Positions 18,354-28,379 of a stretch of 64,000 nt of DNA are shown here, one piece after another. Origin of the DNA: Paraburkholderia sp. DHOC27 (GTDB lineage: Bacteria; Pseudomonadota; Gammaproteobacteria; Burkholderiales; Burkholderiaceae); assembly GCF_003429005.1 (NCBI RefSeq), contig NZ_QVQV01000010.1, positions 124,001-188,000 on the forward strand. Reading direction: 5' to 3'. A program made the translations under genes and the position numbers. Each line of letters begins with the position of its first letter. Within the stretch, counting starts at the first letter, position 1. The notes below the pieces were generated by a model that was not told the DNA's origin, made no database searches, and saw nothing but the letters and a program-made list of their open reading frames with translations.

Positions 18354-18791
18354 CTAATTTGGCCGAGCGCATAAGTAATATTTGCCCTCCCCGATGTTTT
18401 TTAGTACGGGGGGGACTGTTGATACCCTATTAACCATGTCGGACCGGCACCATTCTCGCTTTACCACATCTGTCGAAGATATTGGATTACCGACGCAGCC
18501 TAAGTTCGGCCATATTTGGCCCAAGTGATCGATGTCAATTGAAGGGCCACGCACCACCGCTACCTGCCCGCTATTGACAAATCCTATCGAAATGCGGGAA
18601 TCGAATGCGGAGTGTAAAGTCTTGGACAAGTCGCTCAAAGCCTCATGCCTAGCCGTCGTCGATTCACCGCCTGTAAAGAAACAGATCGGAAAGCTCTTAA
18701 CTACTGGTTCAGCATCATTTAAGTGCGGCGAAACACACGCTGACAGCGTTCGACACAGTAGCAAAAGAGCTAATAAGTGGCCGAGTTTCAC
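18354..18791 (-). CDS. putative lipoprotein
   Basis: A 145-aa protein starting at a GTG that overlaps the preceding stop (GTGA). The N-terminus is a lipoprotein signal peptide: MKLGHLLALLLL, then lipobox LSAC with the acylated Cys at about residue 19. The mature part has several further cysteines (FPICFFTG, NLGCVGN, REWCRSD, YYLCARP), which suggests disulfide bonds in the periplasm. It is coupled to the 493-aa gene upstream. Codon usage and base composition are AT-richer than the flanks. No family is recognised. Confidence 0.6.
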   Translation of the reverse strand: MKLGHLLALLLLCRTLSACVSPHLNDAEPVVKSFPICFFTGGESTTARHEALSDLSKTLHSAFDSRISIGFVNSGQVAVVRGPSIDIDHLGQIWPNLGCVGNPISSTDVVKREWCRSDMVNRVSTVPPVLKNIGEGKYYLCARPN

Positions 18792-20269
18792 TTCAGCGTA
18801 AAACTAATGAGTTTGCTTGGATTCTTCTTGAGCTCTTCCACGTAAGCCTCCACCGCCGCTGAGCGATACGGCTCAAGCAGTTCGAGGGGCGAGGCGCCTC
18901 CGTCATCGATGACTTGCTGCACACGGAATCCAACAACACGGCACTGCAAGGGCGTATCTCCAAACGTAATGGTGGAGTCTTGACGGTTCCGGCCCTGCTC
19001 GGTAGCCGAATCTCCGTGCCCTACGCCTAAGCCTATAGGTATCCCGAAGATACTCCCTCCTCCGCTTCCGGAATGCTGGGTGAACGTGTCCCAATCGTCT
19101 GAATTTTCAAAATGAACAGTTATAGCGATGCCTCTGACAACAATTGCCGATAGAACTAAGTAGGTTAGCGGCGCCTTTAGCCCCTTAGGATTTTTTTTCA
19201 ATGCTGACAGCACTGCCGGATGACTAAAAGCCCCTATCGAAAACCACTGTCCGCGTATTGCAAAGATCTCTTCAATATTTTGAAAGCCAATTTCTAATTT
19301 ACCGACTCTTTTGATAACTTCGGTAACCTTAGTCGCAGCGCCTTCATGCACGTTTAACTGAAAAAAATCAAAGCTGCCGCCCAGTGAACCGCGCCACTCA
19401 CTCTCGTGGGTTAGGGACGCAGTGCGGGAAGCACTTAACTCAATTCCATGATAAGTTCCTCTGCTAAGGAAAGCGGGGAGAGATATACTAGGTAGGATAT
19501 CTTGTCCCATTTCAAAAGCCACGGTCCCGTACACGAGTGGATTGTCAATTGTCGCTGCATTTAGTTGAGGGATTTTCCTCTCTATATCGGGGGTTTTTGG
19601 CCGGATCATCTTGTATTCATCGAATTCGCAGTATTGATGGATTGCTATTAAGTTACGATCATCTGCACTAAGTTGTTTCGCCCGCAGTTTATCTATATCC
19701 TCAAGATACCCGCCGATTGCTGTTCGGTATTGAGTTATCTTTGAATATTCCAGTTCCGTTGAATAAAATCCGGTCTGCGCTACAGCATAATCGACGGAAG
19801 TGGGGTCCGTAAGTCCCTCCGCTGCTGCGACCTTATTCCAGGCAGTGCGCACACGATCTAACTCGGCTTCGAGTTTTTGTTGTTGAACGGTGATGTCCTG
19901 CATTTTCGTCTCAATTTGAGCACGAACTTCGGCGGACAGTTCGCTGTCAATCGCAAGCGTCGCCTGCAATAACATTTCCTGATAAGTTGTTGAGTATCTT
20001 GACATAAAACTCGGTGACCCGGGGTCGGTCGGAGAGTTAATTATGCTCCGATCCACCCACGATCTGAATATAAATTGATCGTATAACTCGGTGTCCGGTA
20101 TGAGTTCGAAAGTCGAAATCATGCCCAGAAGGGCAAGTTTATGGGGATTCTGAATCCCCGCGAGGACCGTTATGGCCTCGAACCATTGATTTAACGCGTC
20201 TTTAATTCCAGAGTCGTCTACATTTAATGAAACATGTGTAAGGTCGGGCATGACAATCCTCAATTTCAA
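18788..20269 (-). CDS. orphan 493-aa protein with central coiled coil
   Basis: No known family is recognised. The N-terminal third is helical, with a coiled coil at about residues 105-150 (AEVRAQIETKMQDITVQQQK). The middle and C-terminal parts look beta-rich, with one hydrophobic stretch (LTYLVLSAIVVRGIAITVHF) and a glycine-rich loop (HSGSGGGSIFGIPIGLGVGH). A helical bundle, an insertable hydrophobic segment and a glycine loop are reminiscent of pore-forming proteins, but this is only an impression. There is no signal peptide. It is transcribed with the lipoprotein gene, whose GTG overlaps its stop. The lower GC content suggests recent transfer. Confidence 0.65.
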   Translation of the reverse strand: MKLRIVMPDLTHVSLNVDDSGIKDALNQWFEAITVLAGIQNPHKLALLGMISTFELIPDTELYDQFIFRSWVDRSIINSPTDPGSPSFMSRYSTTYQEMLLQATLAIDSELSAEVRAQIETKMQDITVQQQKLEAELDRVRTAWNKVAAAEGLTDPTSVDYAVAQTGFYSTELEYSKITQYRTAIGGYLEDIDKLRAKQLSADDRNLIAIHQYCEFDEYKMIRPKTPDIERKIPQLNAATIDNPLVYGTVAFEMGQDILPSISLPAFLSRGTYHGIELSASRTASLTHESEWRGSLGGSFDFFQLNVHEGAATKVTEVIKRVGKLEIGFQNIEEIFAIRGQWFSIGAFSHPAVLSALKKNPKGLKAPLTYLVLSAIVVRGIAITVHFENSDDWDTFTQHSGSGGGSIFGIPIGLGVGHGDSATEQGRNRQDSTITFGDTPLQCRVVGFRVQQVIDDGGASPLELLEPYRSAAVEAYVEELKKNPSKLISFTLK

Positions 20270-21071
20270 GGGGTGTTCATAATCGTGGTCCGTTTTATTT
20301 CCCGGGCGAGGTCAAGCCACAAATATTTTCACTTTTGAGAGGGGCGAACTGCACGAGCAGAGCCGGCAAGAACAGAAAAAATTACAATATCGGCTCGAAC
20401 CGAAATTTCGCTCCTGCCTCAACTCGGTAGGAGCGTGGAAATTAAATCGCAGGATTCGAATCGAGGGCGAGAATGCAATAAATTCGATTTACCATCAGTC
20501 AAGCCGTCCGATCGAGATCTATTGCAGAAGGATAGGCGTTGTGGACAAGAACACACTAAGGATTACGCTAATCTAATTCTAAAGTCGTGCGTGCGATTGC
20601 GAACAGACTAAAACTATTCCGAAGATCAGAAAAGTGATCCGATGTGCGGACAGGACGGGGGCGTTGACGCCGGTGCTTACTCGAGAGCCGGACTGACCGA
20701 GCGAAGGGCAGGAGTATCTTGAATGCCGCCCTTGAGGTCCCGACAGGTCGAAGGACTGGAGGGGGTCGATCTGGGTCAATGCGTCGGGCAGAGGTCAGCC
20801 ATAAAGGGACAGTATCCCTATTCCGCAAATTGGACCTTTAGGAAGCGGACGTTATTTCTCGCCGACCCAACGCACGATGGGATTCGACCGCAGATCAGGG
20901 GGCGGCGCTTCGCTAGCCGGCAACGTGCGTTCCGACAGGGCATCGCGTGGAGACCCGCGAACACAGCGGAGAAAATCTAGAAACTTTGCTCAGCGGGAAC
21001 AAACACCATTGCGAAACGGCGCAGAGGGGACACGGTGTCTACACGCGGATACACTTCAGTCCACGGCAATC
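20270..21071. other. intergenic, AT-rich then GC-rich
   Basis: About 800 bp without a supported gene. The first 300 bp are AT-rich like the neighbouring cassette; the rest returns to local composition. The end of the foreign segment probably lies near 20,600. Confidence 0.45.
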
Positions 21072-22094
21072 ATGCCCATGTCTGTCCACGGCAACCCCCT
21101 CCCGACGTCAATCAAAATGCTCCGTATCGGCCTTGTTCTCTCCCCTGGTTTTGGCGTCATGAGCCTCTGCACGATGTCCGTCTTCGACATCGCGAATATT
21201 GAACTCGGTCAGAAGTTTTATGACGTGCATCTGATCTCCGAATATGGAGGGCCAATGCGCAGTTCGATGGGGGCGGTCGTCGAGACGGAGCAATACGACG
21301 ATTCAACCTTCGATACGCTGATCACCTGCGGGACTGGAAACATGCCGTGCAGCCCGGCGTTTTGTACCTATCTGCGCGCGACAGCGGCTCGTACGAGGCG
21401 CATCGGTGCGACGTGCAGAGGGGCATTTGCGCTGGCCGAAGCGGGGGTTCTCAACGGTGTGCGCGTCACGACGCACTGGTCTTATGCCGCCGATTTCCGG
21501 CGTCGCTTTCCGCAAATCAACCTAGACGAGAACCGGCTTTATATAGCAGACGGTTCGATCTGGACGTCGGCGGGCATGACCGCGAGTATCGATCAGTCGC
21601 TCGCGATGGTCGAAAAAGATCTCGGATTCGATCTCGCAAAAGCGGTCGCGAAGACTCTGAATCTTGCCTACCGTCGATCAGGCGCTCAACCGCAAGCTTC
21701 CGCGCTGCTCGACATCGGGCCGAGGAACGACCGCATGCAATGCGCGATCGCCTATGCACGAGCTAACCTCCACAAGAGCCTCTCAGTGGAGGAACTCGCG
21801 CGAGTCGCGCATCTTAGCCCGCGGCAGTTTGCACGCGTGTTCAGGACCGATACAGGCATGTCGCCAGCAAAAGCGATTGAGAAAATGCGGATAGAAGCCG
21901 CCCGATTGCTGGTGCAGGATGGGCGGCACTCAATCGAACATATCGCAAGACAAACTGGCTTTGGGAAGACGGAACGCATGCGACGCGCGTTTATTCGTGT
22001 ATGTGGAACGCCGCCGCAGGGTGTCCGGCGCGACGCACGGGTCGATAGAGAAGAGTACGACTGCGACCGGTTGCTGACCAGTCTGATCGACTGA
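21072..22094 (+). CDS. GlxA-like AraC-family regulator with DJ-1/PfpI domain
   Basis: From the ATG at 21072 this is a 340-aa regulator. An N-terminal DJ-1/PfpI domain spans about residues 10-190, and its nucleophile-elbow region reads IGATCRGAFALAEAG. An AraC double helix-turn-helix follows at about 235-325 (SVEELARVAHLSPRQFARVF, then IARQTGFGKTERMRRAF). Such proteins are activators, often of catabolic or detoxification genes. It converges on the alpha/beta hydrolase gene. The longer frame to 20877 lacks family similarity. Confidence 0.88.
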   Translation: MPMSVHGNPLPTSIKMLRIGLVLSPGFGVMSLCTMSVFDIANIELGQKFYDVHLISEYGGPMRSSMGAVVETEQYDDSTFDTLITCGTGNMPCSPAFCTYLRATAARTRRIGATCRGAFALAEAGVLNGVRVTTHWSYAADFRRRFPQINLDENRLYIADGSIWTSAGMTASIDQSLAMVEKDLGFDLAKAVAKTLNLAYRRSGAQPQASALLDIGPRNDRMQCAIAYARANLHKSLSVEELARVAHLSPRQFARVFRTDTGMSPAKAIEKMRIEAARLLVQDGRHSIEHIARQTGFGKTERMRRAFIRVCGTPPQGVRRDARVDREEYDCDRLLTSLID

Positions 22095-22149
22095 ACAACT
22101 GCAGACACGCTGAAGATGGCGACAGGCGAAACTGTCGCCATTCACTCAA

Positions 22150-22908
22150 TTATTGACCATCGGCGGCCGCTTCAATGACCTTCGCCACCGCACGCGGCTG
22201 CGAAATATAGACCGCGTGACTGGCCTTGATCTCCGTTGTGGTGGAGTGCGAGCGGCGAAACATTTCGCGCTCCAGATCCGGATTGATCGCATGGTCGTCT
22301 GTCGCGACAATGGCATAACTCGGCTTGGAGCGCCAAGCTGGCGAAGCGATGACTGCGGAAATGGCCTTCACCGAAGGAAACACTTGCGAGACCGCCATGA
22401 TGTCCGTTTCCGAACGGGGCACATCTGCCGCAAAGTCGTCGTGAAAGCGCGCGGGTGAAATAAACAGGAATCCATCTTTCGTCGACGCAATGTCGTTAGA
22501 GATGGCGGGTTTGCTCGCGAGAAGCTGCCCAGCGCTTTCGCCGGCGTCCGGTTGCAAGGCGGCCACGTAAACAAGCCGTTCGACATGGGGGTTGTTACCT
22601 GCTTCGGTGATGATTGCACCGCCGTAGCTATGTCCTACGAGCACGGCCGGTCCGTCCTGTTGATCCAGGACATGATTGGTTGCAGCAACATCGTCATCAA
22701 GCGATGTTTCAGGCGGCTGGACGATGCTTACGATGTAACCATGTTTTCGCAGAATATCGGCAACAGATTTCCATCCGGATCCGTCAACGAAGGCACCGTG
22801 GACAAGAACGATGTTCTTGACCGGTCCCGTGGACGCAGCCTGGACTTGTGCTGCGCCCAAGAACAGGGTCATGGACAAGGCTGCAATCACGGTGAGACGC
22901 TTAGTCAT
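22150..22908 (-). CDS. secreted alpha/beta hydrolase
   Basis: A 252-aa alpha/beta-fold hydrolase with a Sec signal peptide (MTKRLTVIAALSMTLFLGAA, cleavage near AQVQA). The oxyanion region is NIVLVHGAFVDGSGW, the nucleophile elbow is GHSYGG (Ser94), and the probable catalytic His is in IKASHAVYIS. The family is the EstC-like group of small esterases. Its substrate is unknown. Two AraC-type genes flank it, suggesting control by one of them. Confidence 0.85.
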   Translation of the reverse strand: MTKRLTVIAALSMTLFLGAAQVQAASTGPVKNIVLVHGAFVDGSGWKSVADILRKHGYIVSIVQPPETSLDDDVAATNHVLDQQDGPAVLVGHSYGGAIITEAGNNPHVERLVYVAALQPDAGESAGQLLASKPAISNDIASTKDGFLFISPARFHDDFAADVPRSETDIMAVSQVFPSVKAISAVIASPAWRSKPSYAIVATDDHAINPDLEREMFRRSHSTTTEIKASHAVYISQPRAVAKVIEAAADGQ

Positions 22909-23180
22909 GAAACTATTCCTTTTCTGTGTTGCTGGGGTGAGAGGTATTTGAAGAACGCAGGAAACCGAATAGAAGAACTATCGGTACGTTCACACGGATG
23001 CAGAATGCAGTGGCAACGTATACTTACAGATAGCCCACATTGCGCTTGCCCCGTGGTGCCGTGAATCTTATCGACGACCGTGCGGTGAGCTCGGTCGAAA
23101 ACCCCTCTTTTAGAGTCGTATCAAAGGGGCGTTGGGGCAGCGGAGAGCCAGTGAGTCTGGCCGTGTGAGGGAGTGTCTCC

Positions 23181-24152
23181 CTATTGCCTTGCGTGCTTGC
23201 GAAACTCGCGGGGTGTCTTGCCAAATGCCGATTTGAATGACTGGCTGAAATGCGCCAGGTTATTGAAGCCCCACGAGAACGCGATCTCACCAATTGAACG
23301 GGCGGTTTGCTGCCTGTCTTTCAGGTCTCGCGCACATTTCGTGAGTCTGCGCTCCCAGATGTAGCGCTCTACCGACTGCCCGTCACTGGCGAAAATTGAA
23401 CTCAGATAGCGCTTCGAAATGCCAAGATGCTCCGCGACACCCAGCGGCGCCAATGAATGACTCCGCAAGTTTGCTTCGATGAAGGCCCTGCCTCGATAGG
23501 CGAGCACGGATCGGGTCGCGGTATTCTCACGGAGTGAAGCAGGCGTTTCATCCGCGCTGGACATAAGCGTCATCACGGCCATATCCATTGCCTGTTCGGT
23601 CAAACGTTGTGCCACACCGTAACCCAAACCTTCGAAGTTCTGAGCCAGCGATTCGAGGAAGCTCTTCGTCATCGCGCCCATCGCCGTGTCCGTGCCTGCG
23701 ACCGTCGCGGTGAGCCTTTCAAACGCACCGATTTGCCTGCGCACGAGCGCGCGTGGAATCTCCAGGACTAGCTGCGACATGGCATACGGGAATTCGGCGC
23801 TAAAAGTCTTCGAGGTGTCCAGTAACGTCATGTCACCCGCTCGCAGGATGCTCAGTCGATTGTTCTGTTCGACGGTTGCTTCACCCGAGAGCTGCAGGCA
23901 AACATATATCTGCTCCTCGCCTTTATGCGAGGTTTTCGGCTCGACACGTGCTATAGCATGGGAAGCCGCGCTAATTTCTATCAGATTCGTCGGACTCGAA
24001 AGATGCGCGGTTATCGAGCCAGAAAATCCTTCACCCGCACTACTTGAACACTCCATGTGCGTCAAAAGATTCGCAACCTGAGTCTGCCAGAACGACAGCC
24101 TGGCTTTGGGTGGAATCCGGTCAGTGGAAATGAAAACGGGGGCTCGAGTCAT
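23181..24152 (-). CDS. AraC-family transcriptional regulator
   Basis: From the ATG at 24152 this is a 323-aa protein. The N-terminal domain is the AraC-binding-like type (SHKGEEQIYVCLQLSGEATV), followed by a C-terminal double helix-turn-helix (GVAEHLGISKRYLSSIF, then IGEIAFSWGFNNLAHFSQSF). The upstream extension to 24308 lacks family character. It lies on the same strand as the MFS pump and the hydrolase and may regulate either. Confidence 0.88.
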   Translation of the reverse strand: MTRAPVFISTDRIPPKARLSFWQTQVANLLTHMECSSSAGEGFSGSITAHLSSPTNLIEISAASHAIARVEPKTSHKGEEQIYVCLQLSGEATVEQNNRLSILRAGDMTLLDTSKTFSAEFPYAMSQLVLEIPRALVRRQIGAFERLTATVAGTDTAMGAMTKSFLESLAQNFEGLGYGVAQRLTEQAMDMAVMTLMSSADETPASLRENTATRSVLAYRGRAFIEANLRSHSLAPLGVAEHLGISKRYLSSIFASDGQSVERYIWERRLTKCARDLKDRQQTARSIGEIAFSWGFNNLAHFSQSFKSAFGKTPREFRKHARQ

Positions 24153-24316
24153 AGCCTTGGCATCCGGCTGCTCTTTGCAGCGAATGCATTTGTTGGGCTG
24201 CGCGCATTGACCGGAAACGAGGGATTTTCGACTCGATTGCGGGTCGTCGTCTTTGTACGATATCTTCACTTGAATGCCGCTCAACGGGATTGAGCGGCAT
24301 TCATTCACGACGGTAG

Positions 24317-25573
24317 CTACTTTTCAAGCACCGCTTTGAGCGTCGTGCCACGCGTGCTGAATGTGCTGATCACAAGCAGGCCAAGCGCGGCCAGCACGCT
24401 GCCGAAGCGCATCGTCGAGGCAATGCTGAGGTGATCGACGACGGCCCCGCCGCCTAGAGAGCCGAGCGCAATGGCGATCTGCACGGTGCTGACGAACATC
24501 GACGAACCTGCTTCCGGACGGTCGGGTGACGTCAATTGCATCCACACGCTAAGACAGAGCGGGATAGCGCCGTAGACGATGCCCCATACCATGACCGTCG
24601 CGATGACCGCGACGTGCGACGCTTGCAGCAAGGGCAAGACAAACAACGCAACCATGACGAGTGCACCCAAGACGAGCAGCGACATCTTCAGATGACGCGT
24701 CACGAAAGCCGAAACTGCGAAGTTGGAAGCGAAGCCGACGATTCCGAAACCGAGCAGCACAGCCGTAATCCAGTGCCCACCGAGGCCGGCATTGCGCTCG
24801 AGGAACGGCGCAATATACGTGTAGGCTGCGAAGTGAGCGCCGAACAGGAGCCCGACCATCAACATGCTACGCCTCACGCTCGATCGCGCGAGCATCGCGC
24901 CGAAGTCGCCGGTCCGCATGGCGGCTTTGGGCGCGATGGTTGGCAACAGCAGCGCTTGTGCAACAAGGGCCAATGCCGCGAGGACCGCAGTGGCGAAAAA
25001 CGACATCCGCCAGGAGGACAGATCGGCGATCAAGGTGCCGAGCGGCACGCCGATCACGGTAGCGAGCGTAATACCCATGAAAATCGTCGCACTCGCTCGA
25101 GCGGCCTGTTCTTCCCGGACCAGTTGTCCCGATGCACCCAGCGCCACGGTCCAGAACCCGCCAAGGCTCGCACCGAGCAATGCGCGACCGATCAGCATCA
25201 CGGCGAAACTCGGTGCAATCGCCGAGATGAGGTTGGAGGCCAGCAAGAATACGGCGAGAATCAGCAGAATCAGGCGCCGGTTGATCCGCCCGGCGGCAAG
25301 CAGCAGCACGGGGGCGGAGATCGCCGCAATGATGCCGGGTGTCGTGGTCATCAGTCCGGCTGTACCGGGCGTAACGCCGAGTTCTCGCGCGATTTGCGGC
25401 AGTATGCCTACGGGCATGTATTCGGTTGCGACGAAAGCAAATGACCCAACCGCAACGGACAAAACGGCTAGCCACGATTGACGCGCAGAATGGCCCTCGA
25501 TTGGCGCATGGAGCGTGTCATTGCCGACGGGAGGTGGACTGGCTGGCGAACTGGCAAGTTGATTGGCATCCAT
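24317..25573 (-). CDS. MFS transporter, drug efflux type
   Basis: From the ATG at 25573 (MDANQLASSP) this is a 418-aa protein with about 12 transmembrane helices. The first carries the DHA1 signature FVATEYMPVGILPQIARELG, and the loop 2-3 motif is LLLAAGRINRRL. It resembles the AraJ/YdhP sugar- and drug-efflux group. A LysR gene lies 262 bp away in the opposite direction, a usual regulator-pump arrangement. The 126 residues of extra open frame upstream are not protein-like. Confidence 0.9.
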   Translation of the reverse strand: MDANQLASSPASPPPVGNDTLHAPIEGHSARQSWLAVLSVAVGSFAFVATEYMPVGILPQIARELGVTPGTAGLMTTTPGIIAAISAPVLLLAAGRINRRLILLILAVFLLASNLISAIAPSFAVMLIGRALLGASLGGFWTVALGASGQLVREEQAARASATIFMGITLATVIGVPLGTLIADLSSWRMSFFATAVLAALALVAQALLLPTIAPKAAMRTGDFGAMLARSSVRRSMLMVGLLFGAHFAAYTYIAPFLERNAGLGGHWITAVLLGFGIVGFASNFAVSAFVTRHLKMSLLVLGALVMVALFVLPLLQASHVAVIATVMVWGIVYGAIPLCLSVWMQLTSPDRPEAGSSMFVSTVQIAIALGSLGGGAVVDHLSIASTMRFGSVLAALGLLVISTFSTRGTTLKAVLEK

Positions 25574-25835
25574 GGACAGACTCCGATTCAGGTAGATTGA
25601 GCGTTGACAGACGTTTGCGATGGCTTCGCGTGCCCGTCGATCAGAATTGCTTCCTGTGCAGAGAGTAGGCGGGTTAATGGGGAATGTGCGTCCCCATTGA
25701 GGCGATGCGCGATCACTGCTCGTTGCCTGTCTGCGAATCTCCCGGCAGTCATGCGCACATGCACCGTCAGGCGAGTCCCCGCTGTTTCGGGAAAGGAATG
25801 TGCGTGCGGCGCCCACCCACTTTCGAGGTATCCCC

Positions 25836-26753
25836 TTGGCACTCGGCAATGTGAACGACATCGCGACTTTCGTCGCTGTGGTGAAGGCTGGAAGCTTCAC
25901 ATTGGCGGCAAACCAGCTCGGTGTGACGCGTTCAGCGGTCGGCAAGATCATTGCCCGACTCGAGGCGCGTCTACAGGTGCGACTGATTCAACGTACGCCG
26001 AGGAGCCTGGGGCTCACGGATGATGGAGCGGCTTTCTTTGCCCGTTGCACGCAAATCCTTGAGGATCTCGAAGAAACAGAGGCCGCCAAGGCTGCCCGAA
26101 GTGCGACGCCGACCGGGTCGCTGCGAATCAGTGTGCCAGTTGCACTGGGGCATCGACAGGTGCAGCCCGTGATCGAGTCTTTTCTGGCAAATTGCCCGGC
26201 GGTGATTGCTGAGGTCAGCTTTACCGATCGATTCGTCGATCTGGTGGACGAGGGTATCGATATTGCGATCCGGATTGGCGAGCCGAAACCGGATTCGCGA
26301 CTCATTGCCCGCGTCGTGGCAGAGCAAAGACTCGCGATCTGCGCCGCGCCTCGCTACCTTGAGGCGCGTGGTGTGCCTTTAACGCCGGCTGATCTCGTCG
26401 CCCATGAATGCCTCCAGTTCGTGAGCGCTGGCCGTCCTTCGCCGTGGGCGTTTGCGGACCAGCAGAAGATAGCGCTGGAAACGACGGGCCGTTTGCGAAT
26501 GGACAGTGCCGAAGCGCTCGTCGCCGCTGCGGTGAGCGGTGCGGGGATTATCAACCTGCCTACTTACCTCGTGGCCACGGAGATTCGACAAGGCAGGTTG
26601 CTGCCACTGTTGCAAAGCTTCGCTGTGGAGGGGATCCCCATTCGGGCGATGTACCCGACCCGCAAGCATCTGACACCCAAGGTTCGCCTCTTTATTGACC
26701 AGCTCATTGCAGCGTGGCAACCCGTCCCGCCCTGGGACCGAGAGATTTCATGA
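25836..26753 (+). CDS. LysR-family regulator divergent from the MFS pump
   Basis: A 305-aa LysR regulator. I choose the TTG at 25836, preceded by GAGGT at 7 nt, giving MALGNVNDIATF; a GTG at 25851 is the alternative. The helix-turn-helix is at the N-terminus (AGSFTLAANQLGVTRSAVGK), then the effector domain (TGSLRISVPVALG, DIAIRIGEP). The divergent position implies control of the pump gene at 24317. Confidence 0.9.
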   Translation: MALGNVNDIATFVAVVKAGSFTLAANQLGVTRSAVGKIIARLEARLQVRLIQRTPRSLGLTDDGAAFFARCTQILEDLEETEAAKAARSATPTGSLRISVPVALGHRQVQPVIESFLANCPAVIAEVSFTDRFVDLVDEGIDIAIRIGEPKPDSRLIARVVAEQRLAICAAPRYLEARGVPLTPADLVAHECLQFVSAGRPSPWAFADQQKIALETTGRLRMDSAEALVAAAVSGAGIINLPTYLVATEIRQGRLLPLLQSFAVEGIPIRAMYPTRKHLTPKVRLFIDQLIAAWQPVPPWDREIS

Positions 26754-27022
26754 GCAGGTGCGGGCAATAACGCGGCCGTCTCCCTCAGTCCCCGTTTCGC
26801 GTTGTCACGAAAAGGGGGATTTGTGACGTCCAGTGTGCAGCGCGCCCAGTTAAATTACTCACGTCTGCGCGCGAGGAGGTCTGCTCACTCGCCTGTCTTA
26901 TGGAGTCCGTGACAACGGAGCCACCATGCGCGGCTCGCAGAGCCTATGCTTCATCTGGCGATACCCGACGTAGCAACCATCACGGTGCACGGGGATCGCT
27001 TGAATACCTTCAGGAGCACGCT

Positions 27023-27742
27023 GTGAATGATCTATTGGATTTTGCGATTTCCGCGCACGGCGGGATCGATCGCTGGAACGAATTCGCGGAGCTACAGGCG
27101 CCCGTTTCCATTGATGGCGCAATCTGGCATCTCAAACAACAACCGGGCCTGCTCAGTGACAAGGTCTTCAGCATCAAGACGCACACAGAGAAGCTGACCA
27201 TTACCCCGTTCAGCGCGTCTGACCGGCGCAGTGTGTTCACGCCGGGCCGCCTCAGTCTGGAAACGCTCGACGGCAACGTCGTGGAGATGCGTGATAGCCC
27301 TGAATCTGCCTATGCGGGTCACAGCGTCGAGACGCCGTGGGACAAGTTTCACGTGGCCTATTTCGCCAGCGAGGCATTGTGGACGTATCTGACCTCGCCG
27401 TTCCTGTACACCTATCCGGGGTTTGAAACTGAGGAGATCGAACCGTGGTATGAGAACGACGAAAAGTGGCGCCGGCTGAAGATCACGTTTCCCGATCACG
27501 TTGCCAGCCACACGAAGACACAGATTACGCATTTCGGCCCGGAGGGACTGATGCGACGTCACGACTACACGGTCGACATTCTCGGTGGCGCGACCGGCGC
27601 GAACTACCCGTCGAACTATCGTGAGTTTCAAGGCATAAAAATGCCGACGACGCGGCGTATCTACGCTTACGACGAGCATTTGCAAAAGGTCCCCGAGCCG
27701 CTCCTCGTCACGCTGGATTTCGGTGAACTCAGGTTTAGCTGA
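27023..27742 (+). CDS. conserved hypothetical protein
   Basis: A 239-aa protein starting at a GTG with AGGAG 6 nt upstream (MNDLLDFAISAHGGIDRWNE). It has no signal peptide or membrane helix. The body is rich in Trp and Tyr with an alternating beta pattern (ISIKTHTEKLTITPF, SDRRSVFTPGRLSLE, KWRRLKITFPDHVASH), compatible with a beta-barrel that holds a lipid or small hydrophobic ligand. Proteins of this look are common beside oxidoreductases in Burkholderiaceae, but I know no function. Confidence 0.7.
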   Translation: MNDLLDFAISAHGGIDRWNEFAELQAPVSIDGAIWHLKQQPGLLSDKVFSIKTHTEKLTITPFSASDRRSVFTPGRLSLETLDGNVVEMRDSPESAYAGHSVETPWDKFHVAYFASEALWTYLTSPFLYTYPGFETEEIEPWYENDEKWRRLKITFPDHVASHTKTQITHFGPEGLMRRHDYTVDILGGATGANYPSNYREFQGIKMPTTRRIYAYDEHLQKVPEPLLVTLDFGELRFS

Positions 27743-27815
27743 CATTTCGACCCTGACGGATAGCGGGAATGCATCCAGTTTCGTCAGGGCATATCTCTCA
27801 GGGAGTTGACGCGGT

Positions 27816-28280
27816 ATGGATGAGCACTGTGCATGGGAGCGGATTCTCATGTCGCTGGCTGTCGCCTCGGGACATGCCGCCATGACGTTCGAGATGTCGA
27901 CGTTGGCGGCAGGGCGTCGCATCGAACGCTCATCTCGTGGCGTGCCGTATGTCACTAGCTGGACCCGGCATCGCACCTCCGTGCGAGCCATAGAACCGCA
28001 AGGCGAGCGAGCGTTGCTGGTTTGCTGGTGCGATCCCACGTGCTGTCAATACATCGATCAGCGGTGGACCAACGTGACGGCCCGCAAAAATGGGCGCTGT
28101 GCGCTGACGGGGCGGCCAATCCGTCGAGGCGATTCGGTGTTCAGACCTCAGTCACGCGGCTTGCGAGCGCCCGGCAACCGGCACGAAATGATCCTCTCTG
28201 CCGCCGTGACGACGCAAATGCAGCAAGGCGGCGTGTGCGGGCCTGGCACCACGGCGATCCGGCAGCCGCTTTCTCGTTAG
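27816..28280 (+). CDS. DUF3331 domain-containing protein
   Basis: A 154-aa protein with GGGAG ahead of the ATG. The core reads LLVCWCDPTCCQYIDQRWTN and GRCALTGRPIRRGDSVFRPQ, which matches the DUF3331 pattern as I recall it (Trp-Asp-Pro, then a CALTGxxI-x-RGD-x-V turn). This family is largely confined to Burkholderia and relatives and its function is unknown. The cysteines suggest metal binding. Confidence 0.75.
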   Translation: MDEHCAWERILMSLAVASGHAAMTFEMSTLAAGRRIERSSRGVPYVTSWTRHRTSVRAIEPQGERALLVCWCDPTCCQYIDQRWTNVTARKNGRCALTGRPIRRGDSVFRPQSRGLRAPGNRHEMILSAAVTTQMQQGGVCGPGTTAIRQPLSR

Positions 28281-28379
28281 CGTTTTTTATACGTTTTTTA
28301 ATCGCTGCTGTGAGTCGGACAGTGCAATCGAAGGCGATACAACTCACGCAATCGCTGATTTATAAAGGATACCTATTCA

